Counted from the first letter of the stretch, positions 9,116-19,312 are shown. The stretch: 64,000 bases of DNA from Streptobacillus ratti (GCF_001891165.1 NZ_LKKW01000001.1:51599-115598), one strand, 5' to 3'. Notes: generated by a model from the letters alone, not told the origin. Numbers and translations: made by a program.

Positions 9116-10309
9116 ATGTTTAGAAATTTTATTGAGGAAAATAATTTAATTAACAAAAATGATAAAATTTTAATAGCTTTTTCTGCTGGACCAGATTCAG
9201 TATTCCTTTTAGAAAAATTATTAGAAATAAAAGAAGAATACAATTTAGAATTACATTTAGGATATGTAAATCATAATTTTAGAGATGATGTGCATAAGGA
9301 TATAGAGTTAGTAAAAAATATTGCAAATAAATACAATTTAAAATATTCTATTTTAGATATTAAATTAGAAAAATTTAGTGAAGAAAAAGCAAGGGAATTA
9401 AGATATTCAGTTTTAAAAGATTTAAAAGAAAAAATAAAATTTACAAAAATTGCAACAGGTCATAATAAAACCGATAATGCTGAAACCATTATTTTTAGAA
9501 TAATAAGAGGGACAGGACTAAACGGTCTATCAGGAATAAAAGTTAAAAGAGATGATATTATTAGACCAATATTATATATTTCAAAAAATGATATACTTAA
9601 ACAAGTATATAATGAATATATAATAGATAAAACAAATCTTGAAAATAACTATAGTAGAAATAAAATTAGAAATTTAGTTTTTCCTGTATTAGAAGAAATT
9701 AATTCTAAATATGTAGATAATATAGTTAAAATTCATAAGAATGTTATAAATACAAATGATGAGAAATATGAATATATTTTGAATAGTTTAAATGAGAAAA
9801 ATATAAGTTTAAATACAAAAAAAATTGAACAAATATATAGTATTTTAGACAAAAAAGAAACTAAAATTATAGATTTAGGAAATGAATATATTTGGTATAA
9901 GTCATATGATAATAATAAAATATTAAAAAAAATTGATTTAGAAAAAAAGTCTGAAAATACTATACTTACCTTAAATAATGAAATCGAATTTAATGGATTT
10001 AAAGTAGGTTATGTCGATGCAACTAGGCTTGAAAAAATATCAAATAAAATGTATAATGTACTTAGTTTAGATACTTTTGATGAATATTCTACATTTGTTG
10101 TTAGAACAAGAATAAATGGAGATAAATTAGACAATAAAAAGTTGAAAAAATTATTTATAGATAATAAAATTGATAAAATAGAAAGAGATAAAATGCCCAT
10201 AGTCGTATATGAAAATATAGTAGTATTGGCAGGTGATTTTTTTAAAACAAGAGAAAAAGGATCTATAAATAAATATTACGTATATATTAGGAGAAATGAT
10301 GGAAGATAA
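9116..10309 (+). CDS. tilS: tRNA(Ile)-lysidine synthetase TilS
   Basis: TilS converts the CAU anticodon cytidine of tRNA-Ile2 to lysidine so that AUA is read as Ile, an important step in a genome this AT-rich. The N-terminal PP-loop is AFSAGPDS (residues 21-28), with Ala in place of the first Gly of the usual SGGxDS. GHNKTDNAETIIFRIIRGTGLNGLSGI and the DKTNLENNYSRNKIRN block are typical. The C-terminal domain (about 300-395) is TilS-like (VRTRINGDK). It overlaps ftsH by 14 bp, the common tilS-ftsH order. Confidence 0.95.
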   Translation: MFRNFIEENNLINKNDKILIAFSAGPDSVFLLEKLLEIKEEYNLELHLGYVNHNFRDDVHKDIELVKNIANKYNLKYSILDIKLEKFSEEKARELRYSVLKDLKEKIKFTKIATGHNKTDNAETIIFRIIRGTGLNGLSGIKVKRDDIIRPILYISKNDILKQVYNEYIIDKTNLENNYSRNKIRNLVFPVLEEINSKYVDNIVKIHKNVINTNDEKYEYILNSLNEKNISLNTKKIEQIYSILDKKETKIIDLGNEYIWYKSYDNNKILKKIDLEKKSENTILTLNNEIEFNGFKVGYVDATRLEKISNKMYNVLSLDTFDEYSTFVVRTRINGDKLDNKKLKKLFIDNKIDKIERDKMPIVVYENIVVLAGDFFKTREKGSINKYYVYIRRNDGR

Positions 10310-12353
10310 AAATATTAAAGATGATGATGTTCTTGATGACAAAAAAGAAAATCAAGAAGATGTTCAAAATAAAGAAGAAAATAATGAAGAAGAAACACCT
10401 AAAAAAATAAAGAAAAAGGTGTATATTTCTGATGATGAAAATGCAGAAGAAATTAAAAAAAGAATAGAAAGTTTAAAAAGTAAAAATAATAATATTACTT
10501 TTAGAGTTAAACCACCTATATTCTTTTTATTAATACTAGTAATAATTTCTACAGTTTTTTATTTTTATGGGAATAAAACTCCTTTATTTGAAGAAAGACG
10601 TGAAATTAGTTATACACAATTTGTAACTAAAGTTAAACAGGGAGATATTACTGAAATTAGAGAAAGCCAAGAAAAATTAACTGGTATAAAAAAAGTTGCT
10701 GGAAAGGTAGAAGTTTTTGAAACTAATAAACTGACTGATAGATTGGGTCAAGATACTTACCTTATGGAAATTTCAAAAGAAAAGAATGTTAATATTGTTG
10801 TATTAGGGACACCAGTATCTACGATAATAATACGTGCTATCTTTAGTTTTGCTCCATTATTTATACTACTATTACTTTTCTACTTTATTAATAAGAGAAT
10901 GATGGGTTCTTCTGGTGGAGGAATAGGTAATCCGTTTAATATTGGAAAAGGTAAAGGGAAGATAAGCGAAAGACCAAATGTTAAATTTTCTGATGTTGCA
11001 GGATTAACAGAAGAAAAAGAAGAGTTAAAGGAAATAGTAGAATTTTTAAAAAATCCAGCAAGATTTGAGAAAGCTGGAGCAAGAGTTCCTAAAGGTGTTT
11101 TATTATTAGGTGAACCAGGTACAGGTAAAACATTACTTGCAAAAGCTGTTGCTGGTGAATCTGAAGCAGCCTTTTTCCCTATTTCAGGTTCTGAATTTAT
11201 AGAACTTTATGTTGGTGTTGGAGCTTCACGTGTTAGAGAATTATTTAAAGATGCTAAAAAAGAATCTCCTGCTATCATATTTATAGATGAAATAGATGCT
11301 GTTGGTAGAAGAAGAGGACAAAATAAAAATGGTGGTGGAGGTAATGAAGAAAGAGAACAAACTCTAAACCAATTATTAGTTGAAATGGATGGATTTGATA
11401 CAGACCAAAGAATTATTGTAATGGCAGCTACAAATAGATCAGATGTTTTAGATCCAGCTCTATTAAGAGGTGGAAGATTTGATAGAAGAATTGAGGTTTC
11501 AAGACCTGATGTTAAAGGGAGAACTGAAATACTTAAAGTTCATAGTAGAAATAAGAAATTAGCATCTGATGTAAAATTAGAAGATATAGCTAAAATTACT
11601 CCAGGATTTGTAGGGGCTGATTTAGAAAATCTATTAAATGAAGCAGCTATTCTTGCAGCAAGAAGAAATAGTGATGAAGTTACTATGGAAGACTTAGATG
11701 AAGCAGTAGATAAAGTAGGAATGGGATTAGGACAGAAAAGTAAAATAATCTCAAAAAGAGATAAGGATATGTTAGCATATCATGAAGGTGGACATGCCTT
11801 AGCTGCGACTTTAATACCGGGTGCAAATAAAGTACATAAGGTTACAATAATACCACGTGGAGATGCTGGAGGATATATGATGCCTTTACCTGAAGAAACT
11901 TTAGGTAAAACTAGAAAACAAATACTTGCTGAAATAAATGTATTATTTGCTGGAAGAGCTGGAGAAGAATTAATGATGGATGATATTGCAACTGGTGCAT
12001 ATTCAGACATTAAAAGAGCGACTGAACTTGCAAAATTACTAATTTCTAGTGTTGGTATGAGTGAACTTGGACCAATAAATTACGAACATTCAGATAATGG
12101 ATTTGTATTAAGCTCAGATTTAAGTAATGAAACAGCTAGAGAAATAGATTTAGAAGTTAGAAAATTATTGAAATTTAAATATGAAGAAACATTAAATTTA
12201 TTGAAAGCTAATAAAGATACATTAGAAAATATAGCTACATTGTTAAAAGAAAAAGAAACTGTTACTGGTTCTGAAATTAGAGCATTGGTTTCAGGTTTAT
12301 CAGTAAATGAAGTATTAGAACTTGATGATGAACAGTTAGAAAAATATTATTAA
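10296..12353 (+). CDS. ftsH: ATP-dependent zinc metalloprotease FtsH
   Basis: This is a membrane-anchored AAA+ protease for quality control of membrane and regulatory proteins. An unusually long acidic/basic cytoplasmic N-tail (about 70 residues) precedes TM1 (about 74-92). A periplasmic domain follows, then TM2 (about 178-200), the AAA module with Walker A GEPGTGKT (near 272), Walker B IIFIDEIDAVG, an SRH with RPD-type residues, and the M41 zinc site HEGGH (496-500; most homologues have HEAGH, and the HExxH ligands are intact). At 685 residues it is of normal length. ATG at 10296 or 10299 could serve as start. Confidence 0.97.
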   Translation: MMEDKNIKDDDVLDDKKENQEDVQNKEENNEEETPKKIKKKVYISDDENAEEIKKRIESLKSKNNNITFRVKPPIFFLLILVIISTVFYFYGNKTPLFEERREISYTQFVTKVKQGDITEIRESQEKLTGIKKVAGKVEVFETNKLTDRLGQDTYLMEISKEKNVNIVVLGTPVSTIIIRAIFSFAPLFILLLLFYFINKRMMGSSGGGIGNPFNIGKGKGKISERPNVKFSDVAGLTEEKEELKEIVEFLKNPARFEKAGARVPKGVLLLGEPGTGKTLLAKAVAGESEAAFFPISGSEFIELYVGVGASRVRELFKDAKKESPAIIFIDEIDAVGRRRGQNKNGGGGNEEREQTLNQLLVEMDGFDTDQRIIVMAATNRSDVLDPALLRGGRFDRRIEVSRPDVKGRTEILKVHSRNKKLASDVKLEDIAKITPGFVGADLENLLNEAAILAARRNSDEVTMEDLDEAVDKVGMGLGQKSKIISKRDKDMLAYHEGGHALAATLIPGANKVHKVTIIPRGDAGGYMMPLPEETLGKTRKQILAEINVLFAGRAGEELMMDDIATGAYSDIKRATELAKLLISSVGMSELGPINYEHSDNGFVLSSDLSNETAREIDLEVRKLLKFKYEETLNLLKANKDTLENIATLLKEKETVTGSEIRALVSGLSVNEVLELDDEQLEKYY

Positions 12354-12369
12354 TATATAATGTAATGCC

Positions 12370-12398
12370 TTGACAAAGTTATAAAAATTTTGTAAAAT
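12370..12398 (+). promoter_or_regulatory. Promoter of rpmF
   Basis: A consensus TTGACA, 17-base spacer and TAAAAT leave a leader of about 65 bases before rpmF. The leader holds small inverted repeats (for example CATAATT / AATTATG near 12431-12451) whose role is unknown. Confidence 0.8.
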
Positions 12399-12467
12399 GG
12401 ATTGTATTAATACAAAATTACATGTAATGACATAATTACAATTAAATTATGTAGAAAGGAGCTCAAA

Positions 12468-12659
12468 ATGGCAGTACCTAAGAAAAGAACATCAAAAGCA
12501 AAAAGAAATATGAGAAGAGCACATGATTCAATAAATGCTCCACAATTTGTTGTTGAAGCAAATGGTAGTGTAAGAAGACCTCACAGATTAAATCTTGAAA
12601 CAGGTGAATATAGAGGAAGAAGAGTACTAAAAGCGTCAGCAGAAGAAATAGTTGAATAG
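12468..12659 (+). CDS. rpmF: 50S ribosomal protein L32 (zinc-free type)
   Basis: The 63 residues begin MAVPKKRTSKAKRNMRRAH, the L32 signature. The zinc-ribbon positions are not cysteines (VEANGSVRRPHRLNLETGEY), so this is the C-minus form that does not need zinc. The usual partners (YceD/DUF177 upstream, plsX/fabH downstream) are absent and the gene has its own promoter and terminator. Confidence 0.96.
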   Translation: MAVPKKRTSKAKRNMRRAHDSINAPQFVVEANGSVRRPHRLNLETGEYRGRRVLKASAEEIVE

Positions 12660-12702
12660 ATAAAAATTAATAAAAAAAGTTATTTTTAAACTATATAAGA
12701 AC

Positions 12703-12733
12703 AACAGTCTAATTTTAAAGGACTGTTTTTTTA
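12703..12733 (+). terminator. Terminator after rpmF
   Basis: AACAGTC and GACTGTT form a 7-bp stem with an 11-base loop, followed by seven Ts. Confidence 0.75.
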
Positions 12734-12807
12734 TTTTCTTAAAAAATATAATTTAAAATATTGCAATTTTTGTTGTATTTTCAAATATTTTAGCCATTTT
12801 CTATATA

Positions 12808-12836
12808 TTCACAAAACATGTAAAATGTGATATAAT
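12808..12836 (+). promoter_or_regulatory. Promoter of the mutS2-cysS-mreB operon
   Basis: TTCACA, 17 bases and TATAAT place the start of transcription near 12843. That is too close to the first possible ATG (12852) for its use and supports the ATG at 12870 as the mutS2 start. Confidence 0.7.
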
Positions 12837-12869
12837 TTAAAATTATAGAGTATGATGAGGGGTAATGTT

Positions 12870-15209
12870 ATGAATAAGAAATATGAAGTATTAGAGTATC
12901 ATAAAATACTTAATAATTTAATAGATAAATCAAAATTAGAATCAACTAAAGAAAAATTTATAGATTTAAAAATGTTTAAAGAAAAAAGTGAATTAGATAA
13001 AGAATTTTCCATATTACAAGATTTGATTGATTTTTATAAATTCGATGATGGGTTTGATTTAAGTCAATTATCAAATATAGGCAGATTTTTAAAATTAATA
13101 TCAATATTTGGTAATTATTTAGAGGCTGATGAATTACATGAATTAAGAAAAAATTTAATAGTTTATAGAATATCTAAATCAAGAGCTAAAAATGTGAGAG
13201 ATAAATATAAGCAAATATGGAATATATTTAAAGATTTAAATGATTTAAAGGATATTGAGAATTTTATAAACGAAGTAGTAGATGATAACGGTAATATAAA
13301 AGATGATGCTAGTTTAACTTTAATTGATATTAGAAAACAAAAAAATATTATTTTCAACAATATAAAAGAAAAATTTGAAACATTAATAAATAATAAAGAT
13401 ACGCAAAGAGCAGTGCAAGATAAAATTATTACTAAAAGAAATGAAAGATATGTTATTGCTATAAAAACAGATTTTAAAGGATTAGTAAGAGGTATAGAAC
13501 ATGACAGATCATCAACGGGTTCTACATCATTTATAGAACCTTTAAATGTAGTATCATTAAATAATAAATTAAGGGAATATGAGGCAAGAGAGAAAGAAGA
13601 AGTAAGGAAAATACTTTTAAGATTAACAGAGATACTTAGAGGTAGATTAGAAGATTTACAAATTACTCAGAGTGTATTAGAAAGAATTGATTTTTTAAAT
13701 TCTAAGGTTGAGTATGCTTTAGAAACAAAATCTAATATTCCTAAAATAGTTAATCATACTAAAATATATTTAGAAGATGCAAGGCATCCTTTTATAGATA
13801 AGGATAAAGTAATACCATTAACTTTTGATTTAGATGAAAATGATAAAGTTATGTTAATTACTGGTCCAAATACAGGTGGTAAAACAGTAACATTAAAGGT
13901 TGCAGGACTGTTTACTTTAATGGCATTATCTGGTTTAGCGATACCAGCGAGTGAAAAATCTATAATAGGTATGTTTGATAATGTTTTATCTGATATAGGA
14001 GATGAGCAAAGTATAGAACAGAACCTATCATCTTTTTCTTCTCATGTTAAATCAATTTCAGATATATTAAATGAAGCAACTTCAAAATCTTTAATATTAT
14101 TAGATGAATTAGGTTCAGGGACAGATCCAAGTGAGGGGTCAGCATTTGCAATGGCGATAATTGATCATATTCTTGAAAGAAAAATAAAAGCACTTATAAC
14201 AACACATTATAGTGAAGTTAAGGCTCACGCATATACACATGATAAAATAAAATCAGCATCTATGGAGTTTAACCCTGAAACTTTATCTCCAACATACAGA
14301 TTGTTAGTAGGTATACCTGGTGAATCAAATGCTTTAATAATAGCATCAAAATATGGTATAGCTAAAGAAATTATTGAAAATGCTAAATCATATATTAGTG
14401 AAGATAATAGAAAAGTTGAAAAAATGTTAGCTTCAATAAAAGAAAAAAATGATAATCTTGAATTAATGAATCTTGAGGTTGAAAAACTTAAACAAGAACT
14501 TGCTGAAGTTAAAAATGATTATGAAAATAAGTTAGCTGAGTTTGAAAAAGAGAAAAATAATATTTTAAAAGATACATATAAAAAAGCTGATAACTATATT
14601 AAAGATATGCAAAATAAGGCAAAGGCTTTAGTTGATAAAATTAATTCAGATAATGTAAAAAAAGAAGAGGCTAAAACATTACAAAAAAATATAAATATGA
14701 TAAGACAATATATAGAAGATAGTAAAAAAGAAAATATTGTTGAAAAGAAACATATAAAATCTAATTTAAAATTTGAAATAAATGAAGAAGTTTTAGTAAA
14801 AACATTAAATCAAGTTGGAAAAGTACTTAGAATTATTCCAGAAAAAGAATCTTTACAAGTTCAAGCAGGTATTTTAAAAATAACTGTTGCCTTTGAAGAT
14901 GTTACTAAGATACCTAAGAAAAAAAATAATCGTTTAACTAATGTAGTTAATGCAAAAGTTACTCATGTTAAAGGTGAAATTGATGTTAGAGGTAAAATGG
15001 CAGAAGAAGCAATAGAAGAAATAGAAATATATTTTAATAGAGCTATTTTAAATGGATTTACTACTGTTGCAATTATACATGGAAAAGGGACTATGGTTCT
15101 TAGAAAGAAAATACATGAATACCTTAAAAAATCTGTTTATGTTTCAGAATTTAAAGATGGTCATCCTAGTGAGGGTGGACTTGGTATTACTATAGTAACA
15201 CTGAAATAG
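12870..15209 (+). CDS. mutS2: Endonuclease MutS2
   Basis: This MutS paralogue limits homologous recombination and, in Bacillus, acts on collided ribosomes. I chose ATG 12870 because AGGGG precedes it and the promoter start lies only a few bases before 12852. The order is an N-terminal core, lever/clamp coiled coil, ABC-type ATPase with Walker A TGPNTGGKTVT (near 332) and LLDELGSGTDPSEG, a second coiled coil (about 510-620), a KOW-like region and a C-terminal Smr domain (EIDVRGKMAEEA, IHGKGT). It heads a run of tightly spaced genes through ruvA. Confidence 0.95.
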   Translation: MNKKYEVLEYHKILNNLIDKSKLESTKEKFIDLKMFKEKSELDKEFSILQDLIDFYKFDDGFDLSQLSNIGRFLKLISIFGNYLEADELHELRKNLIVYRISKSRAKNVRDKYKQIWNIFKDLNDLKDIENFINEVVDDNGNIKDDASLTLIDIRKQKNIIFNNIKEKFETLINNKDTQRAVQDKIITKRNERYVIAIKTDFKGLVRGIEHDRSSTGSTSFIEPLNVVSLNNKLREYEAREKEEVRKILLRLTEILRGRLEDLQITQSVLERIDFLNSKVEYALETKSNIPKIVNHTKIYLEDARHPFIDKDKVIPLTFDLDENDKVMLITGPNTGGKTVTLKVAGLFTLMALSGLAIPASEKSIIGMFDNVLSDIGDEQSIEQNLSSFSSHVKSISDILNEATSKSLILLDELGSGTDPSEGSAFAMAIIDHILERKIKALITTHYSEVKAHAYTHDKIKSASMEFNPETLSPTYRLLVGIPGESNALIIASKYGIAKEIIENAKSYISEDNRKVEKMLASIKEKNDNLELMNLEVEKLKQELAEVKNDYENKLAEFEKEKNNILKDTYKKADNYIKDMQNKAKALVDKINSDNVKKEEAKTLQKNINMIRQYIEDSKKENIVEKKHIKSNLKFEINEEVLVKTLNQVGKVLRIIPEKESLQVQAGILKITVAFEDVTKIPKKKNNRLTNVVNAKVTHVKGEIDVRGKMAEEAIEEIEIYFNRAILNGFTTVAIIHGKGTMVLRKKIHEYLKKSVYVSEFKDGHPSEGGLGITIVTLK

Positions 15210-15219
15210 AGGAGAAAAA

Positions 15220-16593
15220 ATGAAGATATATAATAGTTTAAATAATAAATTAGAAAAATTTATACCTATTAATAATAGCAAAGTTGGAATATATGTATGT
15301 GGACCAACAGTATATAACTATATACATTTTGGAAATTCAAGACCTGTTATAGTTTTTGATACACTTGCAAGACATTTTATAAATCAAGGTTATGAAGTTT
15401 CATTTGTTCAAAATTTTACAGATATAGATGATAAAATAATTAATAAAAGTATAGAAGAAAATATTACATTTGAAGAAATTTCAAAAAAATATATAGATGC
15501 TTTTATGGAAGATATTTCTAAATTAAATATACTTGATATAGTAAAAAGACCAAAAGTAAGTGAATATATACCTGAAATTATAAAAATGATAGAGGGACTT
15601 ATTGATAAGGGATATGCGTATATTTCAGATGGTGATGTTTTATTTAGAGTTAATAAATATTCAGAATATGGTAAATTATCTAATCAAAGATTAGAAGATT
15701 TATCGGTGGGTGTAAGAATTGATAAAGATGATAAAAAAGAAAATCCTCTTGATTTTGTATTGTGGAAAAAGAAAAAAGAAAATGAGCCTTACTGGGATTC
15801 ACCTTTTTCTAAGGGTAGACCGGGTTGGCATATTGAATGTTCGGCAATGAGCAGAGAATTTTTAGGAGATAATTTTGATATACATGCTGGAGGAATAGAT
15901 TTATTATTTCCACATCATGAAAATGAAAGTGCACAAAGTGTTTGCTTCTGTAATGAAAAATCTTCTTTTGCAAACTATTGGATGCACAATGGATTTTTAG
16001 AAATAAATGGTGAAAAAATGAGTAAATCTTTAGGAAATTTTATTACATTAAGAGAAGTTTTAAATAATTATTCAGGAGATGTAATTAGATTTTTCATGTT
16101 ATCAACACATTATAGAAAACCTATAAATTATTCTATAGAAAATTTAGAAATATCTAAAAAGACTTTAAATTCAATAATAGATAGTATTGATAGATATAAG
16201 AAAGTAGTAGTTGATAATAATTCAAATGATGAGATAAAAAAAGAAATAATTGAGTTTGAATCAGCTTTTAATTCAGCATTAAATGATGATTTAAATACTC
16301 CTTTAGCAATATCTTGTATACATGATTTAATTAAAAAAACTAATAGACATTTAAATTCATCAGTATTTAAAGAAATTACATTAGTAATTGAAGTTTTAGA
16401 AAAATATATAATTAATATTTTGGGGATAAAAATGGAAAAAGATAAAAATGATGTGCTAAGTGAAAATTTAATAGAATTATTAAATAAAATTAGAGAAGAT
16501 GCTAGAATGAATAAAAATTATGAATTATCTGATATGATACGTGATGAACTGTTAAAATTAGGAATTAAAACAGTTGATAGGAAGGTAAAATAA
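15220..16593 (+). CDS. cysS: Cysteinyl-tRNA synthetase
   Basis: This class I synthetase charges tRNA-Cys. The zinc-ligand Cys27 opens CGPTVYNYIHFGNSRP, in which the HIGH motif reads HFGN. Further zinc ligands are in WHIECSAMS and HHENE. The KMSKS loop is GEKMSKSLGNF (near 265). At 457 residues it matches the usual length. It is separated from mutS2 by only 10 bases and abuts mreB. Confidence 0.97.
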   Translation: MKIYNSLNNKLEKFIPINNSKVGIYVCGPTVYNYIHFGNSRPVIVFDTLARHFINQGYEVSFVQNFTDIDDKIINKSIEENITFEEISKKYIDAFMEDISKLNILDIVKRPKVSEYIPEIIKMIEGLIDKGYAYISDGDVLFRVNKYSEYGKLSNQRLEDLSVGVRIDKDDKKENPLDFVLWKKKKENEPYWDSPFSKGRPGWHIECSAMSREFLGDNFDIHAGGIDLLFPHHENESAQSVCFCNEKSSFANYWMHNGFLEINGEKMSKSLGNFITLREVLNNYSGDVIRFFMLSTHYRKPINYSIENLEISKKTLNSIIDSIDRYKKVVVDNNSNDEIKKEIIEFESAFNSALNDDLNTPLAISCIHDLIKKTNRHLNSSVFKEITLVIEVLEKYIINILGIKMEKDKNDVLSENLIELLNKIREDARMNKNYELSDMIRDELLKLGIKTVDRKVK

Positions 16594-17637
16594 ATGTTTA
16601 AGAAAAATTTTATAAAAAGAATAATAAGATCTCTTAGAATAAATAAGAGTATATCTATAGATTTAGGTACTGCTAATATTCTAATTTATGATAAACAAGA
16701 AGATAAAATAGTTTTAAATGAACCATCAGTTTTGGCAAGAGATAGAAAAACTGGAAAAGTTATTGCAGTTGGTAAAGATGCAAGAGAAATGTTAGGAAAA
16801 ACACCTGATAGTATAGAAGCTATTAAACCACTTAAAGATGGTGTAATTGCTGATTTAGATGCAACTCGTGAAATGCTTTCTCATTTCATGTATAAAATAT
16901 ATGGAAGTTCAATATTTAAACCAGAAGTAATGATTTGTGTTCCTTTAGAAGTTACCCCTGTAGAAAGAAAAGCTTTATTTGATTCTGTTAGTGGTGCAAA
17001 AAAAATATATATAATAGAAGAGGGAAGAGCGGCTATTATTGGTTCTGGAATTGATATATCAAAACCATCTGGTAATATGGTTATAGATATTGGTGGAGGT
17101 TCAACTGATGTTGCTATACTTTCATTAGATGAGGTTATAGCTTCAAAATCTATAAGAGTTGCTGGTAATAAGTTTGATGAAGATATAGTAAGATATGTAA
17201 GAAATAAATACAACTTATTAATTGGTGATAGAACAGCTGAAAAAATTAAAAAAGAATTAGCGACTGCTATGTATGAAAAAGAACCTAAGTTAATGACTAT
17301 TAAAGGTAGACAATTAGAAGTTCAAACTCCTGTTTCTTTAGAAATAGATTCTAATGAAGTATATGAGGCAATAAAATCATCGCTTTTTTCAGTAATTAAT
17401 GCAGTTAAAGAAGTACTAGAAAAATCACCACCTGAATTAGCTGCTGATATTTTAGATAATGGAATTGTAATGACTGGTGGAGGCTCTATGATTAAAAATT
17501 TCACAACTTTAGTAGAGCAAGAAGTAAAAGTAAAGGTATATTTATCAGAACATCCATTAGATTCAGTTGTTCTTGGTGGAGGAAAAGCGTTTGATAATAA
17601 GAATTTATTAAAAACATTACAAATGAGAGAGAATTAA
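16594..17637 (+). CDS. mreB: Rod-shape protein MreB
   Basis: This is the bacterial actin that organises side-wall synthesis. Actin-fold motifs are SIDLGTANILIY (phosphate 1), VIDIGGGSTDVAIL (phosphate 2), EEGRAAIIGSGI and the C-terminal DNGIVMTGGGSMIKN (adenosine). The N-terminus carries a short basic amphipathic extension (MFKKNFIKRIIRSLRINKS) that could bind membrane. It starts one base after the cysS stop. MreC and MreD are not next to it. It implies a rod-shaped cell. Confidence 0.97.
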   Translation: MFKKNFIKRIIRSLRINKSISIDLGTANILIYDKQEDKIVLNEPSVLARDRKTGKVIAVGKDAREMLGKTPDSIEAIKPLKDGVIADLDATREMLSHFMYKIYGSSIFKPEVMICVPLEVTPVERKALFDSVSGAKKIYIIEEGRAAIIGSGIDISKPSGNMVIDIGGGSTDVAILSLDEVIASKSIRVAGNKFDEDIVRYVRNKYNLLIGDRTAEKIKKELATAMYEKEPKLMTIKGRQLEVQTPVSLEIDSNEVYEAIKSSLFSVINAVKEVLEKSPPELAADILDNGIVMTGGGSMIKNFTTLVEQEVKVKVYLSEHPLDSVVLGGGKAFDNKNLLKTLQMREN

Positions 17638-17638
17638 T

Positions 17639-18523
17639 ATGGAAATATTTAAAAATGAAATATTAAATCTAAAAAAAAGTGGAACTTTTATGCTTTTTGC
17701 AGATAATAGAATATCTTTAATAGAAAATGCTAAAATATTTACATCTATGTTACTTAATGAGTTTAATACAGATATATTAACTCATCCAGATGTAAGTTAT
17801 TATTCTGAATTAAAGATTGATGATGTAAGAGAAATAATAATTGGTTCAGTTGAAAGTCCATATATTTCTGATAAAAAAATATATATTATCGATTCAATTG
17901 AAATAACAAAAAAAGAACCTTTAAACGCATTGTTGAAAGTAATAGAAGAACCACCACAGAATGTTTTTTTCATATTACTTACTAGGAGATTAGAAATACT
18001 TGAAACTGTTAAGTCTAGGTCAATAATATTAAATTTAAACTTAATTTTAGATACTAAAATTATAGAAAAAAATTTAGATATGTTTAACTTTTTAGAAAAT
18101 AATATTGATTATTTAAATATGTATATCAGTAAAAAAGATTCAATTGATTTAGAAGTATATAAAATTAATAGTTTAGAAGAGATTATACATTCTATTAAGA
18201 ATTATTTTAATGAAACAAATATATTTACAGTTATATCATATCAATATGCGATAGATTATTTAATAAAAAATATTATATTTATGAAAGAAATTGATGTAAT
18301 AATTTTAAAAGATGAGATATTGTCTATATTGTTAGTAAGTAACGATAATAAAAAGAGTAGAGATAGAATAAAAATATTTATGAATACTTGTATAAATAAA
18401 TATTCTAAATTTAAAAGCTTAAATCATCTTGAAGAGCTTTTAGAATATAAGTTAGCGATAAATTCTAATGTAAGTTTAAAAACATTAATGTTTTTATTTA
18501 TTGATACTTTATCAAAAAATTAA
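17639..18523 (+). CDS. DNA polymerase III delta-prime-like clamp loader subunit
   Basis: This 294-residue protein matches the delta-prime (HolB) AAA+ fold: a HPDVSYYSELKIDDVREI block, KKIYIIDSIEITKKEPLNALLKVIEEPP (the Walker B/sensor region of clamp loaders) and TRRLEILETVKSRS (sensor 1/SRC-like motif reading KSRS). A proper Walker A is missing, as expected for delta-prime, which does not hydrolyse ATP. The short length and weak C-terminal domain are seen in AT-rich genomes. It starts one base after mreB. Confidence 0.85.
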   Translation: MEIFKNEILNLKKSGTFMLFADNRISLIENAKIFTSMLLNEFNTDILTHPDVSYYSELKIDDVREIIIGSVESPYISDKKIYIIDSIEITKKEPLNALLKVIEEPPQNVFFILLTRRLEILETVKSRSIILNLNLILDTKIIEKNLDMFNFLENNIDYLNMYISKKDSIDLEVYKINSLEEIIHSIKNYFNETNIFTVISYQYAIDYLIKNIIFMKEIDVIILKDEILSILLVSNDNKKSRDRIKIFMNTCINKYSKFKSLNHLEELLEYKLAINSNVSLKTLMFLFIDTLSKN

Positions 18524-18540
18524 AGAAAATGGAGACAAAT

Positions 18541-19311
18541 ATGTCTATAGGAATTTTTGATTCAGGTATGGGTGGAATAACTGTATTAAATGAAATTAGA
18601 AAACAATATCCAAATATTGATATTCATTTTTTCGGTGATACAGCTAGATTACCATATGGAGAAAAAAGTAAAGATGAAATAATTAAATACTCAAGTGAAA
18701 TAGTTGAGTTTTTATTAACAAAAAAAGTTGAATTAATTGTTGTTGCATGTAATACTGCGACTTCACTTGCACTTGATGAAATAAAAGAAAAATACGATAT
18801 TAATATTATTGGAGTAATTGATGCAGGAGTAGAGGGTGTTATAAATAATAAAAGTAAAAATGTAGGTTTGATTGCAACTACTGCTACAGTAAATTCTAAA
18901 AAATATACACAGAGTTTAAATAATATTAATTCAAAAATAAAAGTGATAGATCAACCTTGCCCTTTATTAGTACTAGCTATAGAAAATGGAAATATTAAAG
19001 GAAAAGATATTGATAATTTAATAAATAAATATGTTGATGATATGAGTAAAGAAATTGATACCCTTGTATTAGGATGTACACATTATTCTATTTTAAAAGA
19101 AAAAATAAAATCTCTTTATTCTAATATTGATATAATTGATCCATCAGTTGAGATTGTAACAATTATTAATAATAGTGATTTAATAAAAAATAAAAATGAA
19201 AATTCTCAAACATTTTTTTATGTTTCAGGAAATAAAGAAAAATTTAAGAATAATTTGAGAGATATTTTTTATGTTGAGTCCGATAATATTATTGAAATAA
19301 AAGGAGAATAA
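18541..19311 (+). CDS. murI: Glutamate racemase
   Basis: MurI makes D-glutamate for peptidoglycan. I use ATG 18541 (MSIGIFDSGMGGITV) since GGAGA lies 5 bases upstream. An ATG at 18529 would put that site inside the gene. The cofactor-free racemase motifs are DSGMGG, VVACNTATS (first catalytic Cys) and VLGCTHYSIL (second catalytic Cys). The length (256) is normal. It overlaps none of its neighbours but is spaced for co-transcription. Confidence 0.96.
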   Translation: MSIGIFDSGMGGITVLNEIRKQYPNIDIHFFGDTARLPYGEKSKDEIIKYSSEIVEFLLTKKVELIVVACNTATSLALDEIKEKYDINIIGVIDAGVEGVINNKSKNVGLIATTATVNSKKYTQSLNNINSKIKVIDQPCPLLVLAIENGNIKGKDIDNLINKYVDDMSKEIDTLVLGCTHYSILKEKIKSLYSNIDIIDPSVEIVTIINNSDLIKNKNENSQTFFYVSGNKEKFKNNLRDIFYVESDNIIEIKGE

Positions 19312-19312
19312 A

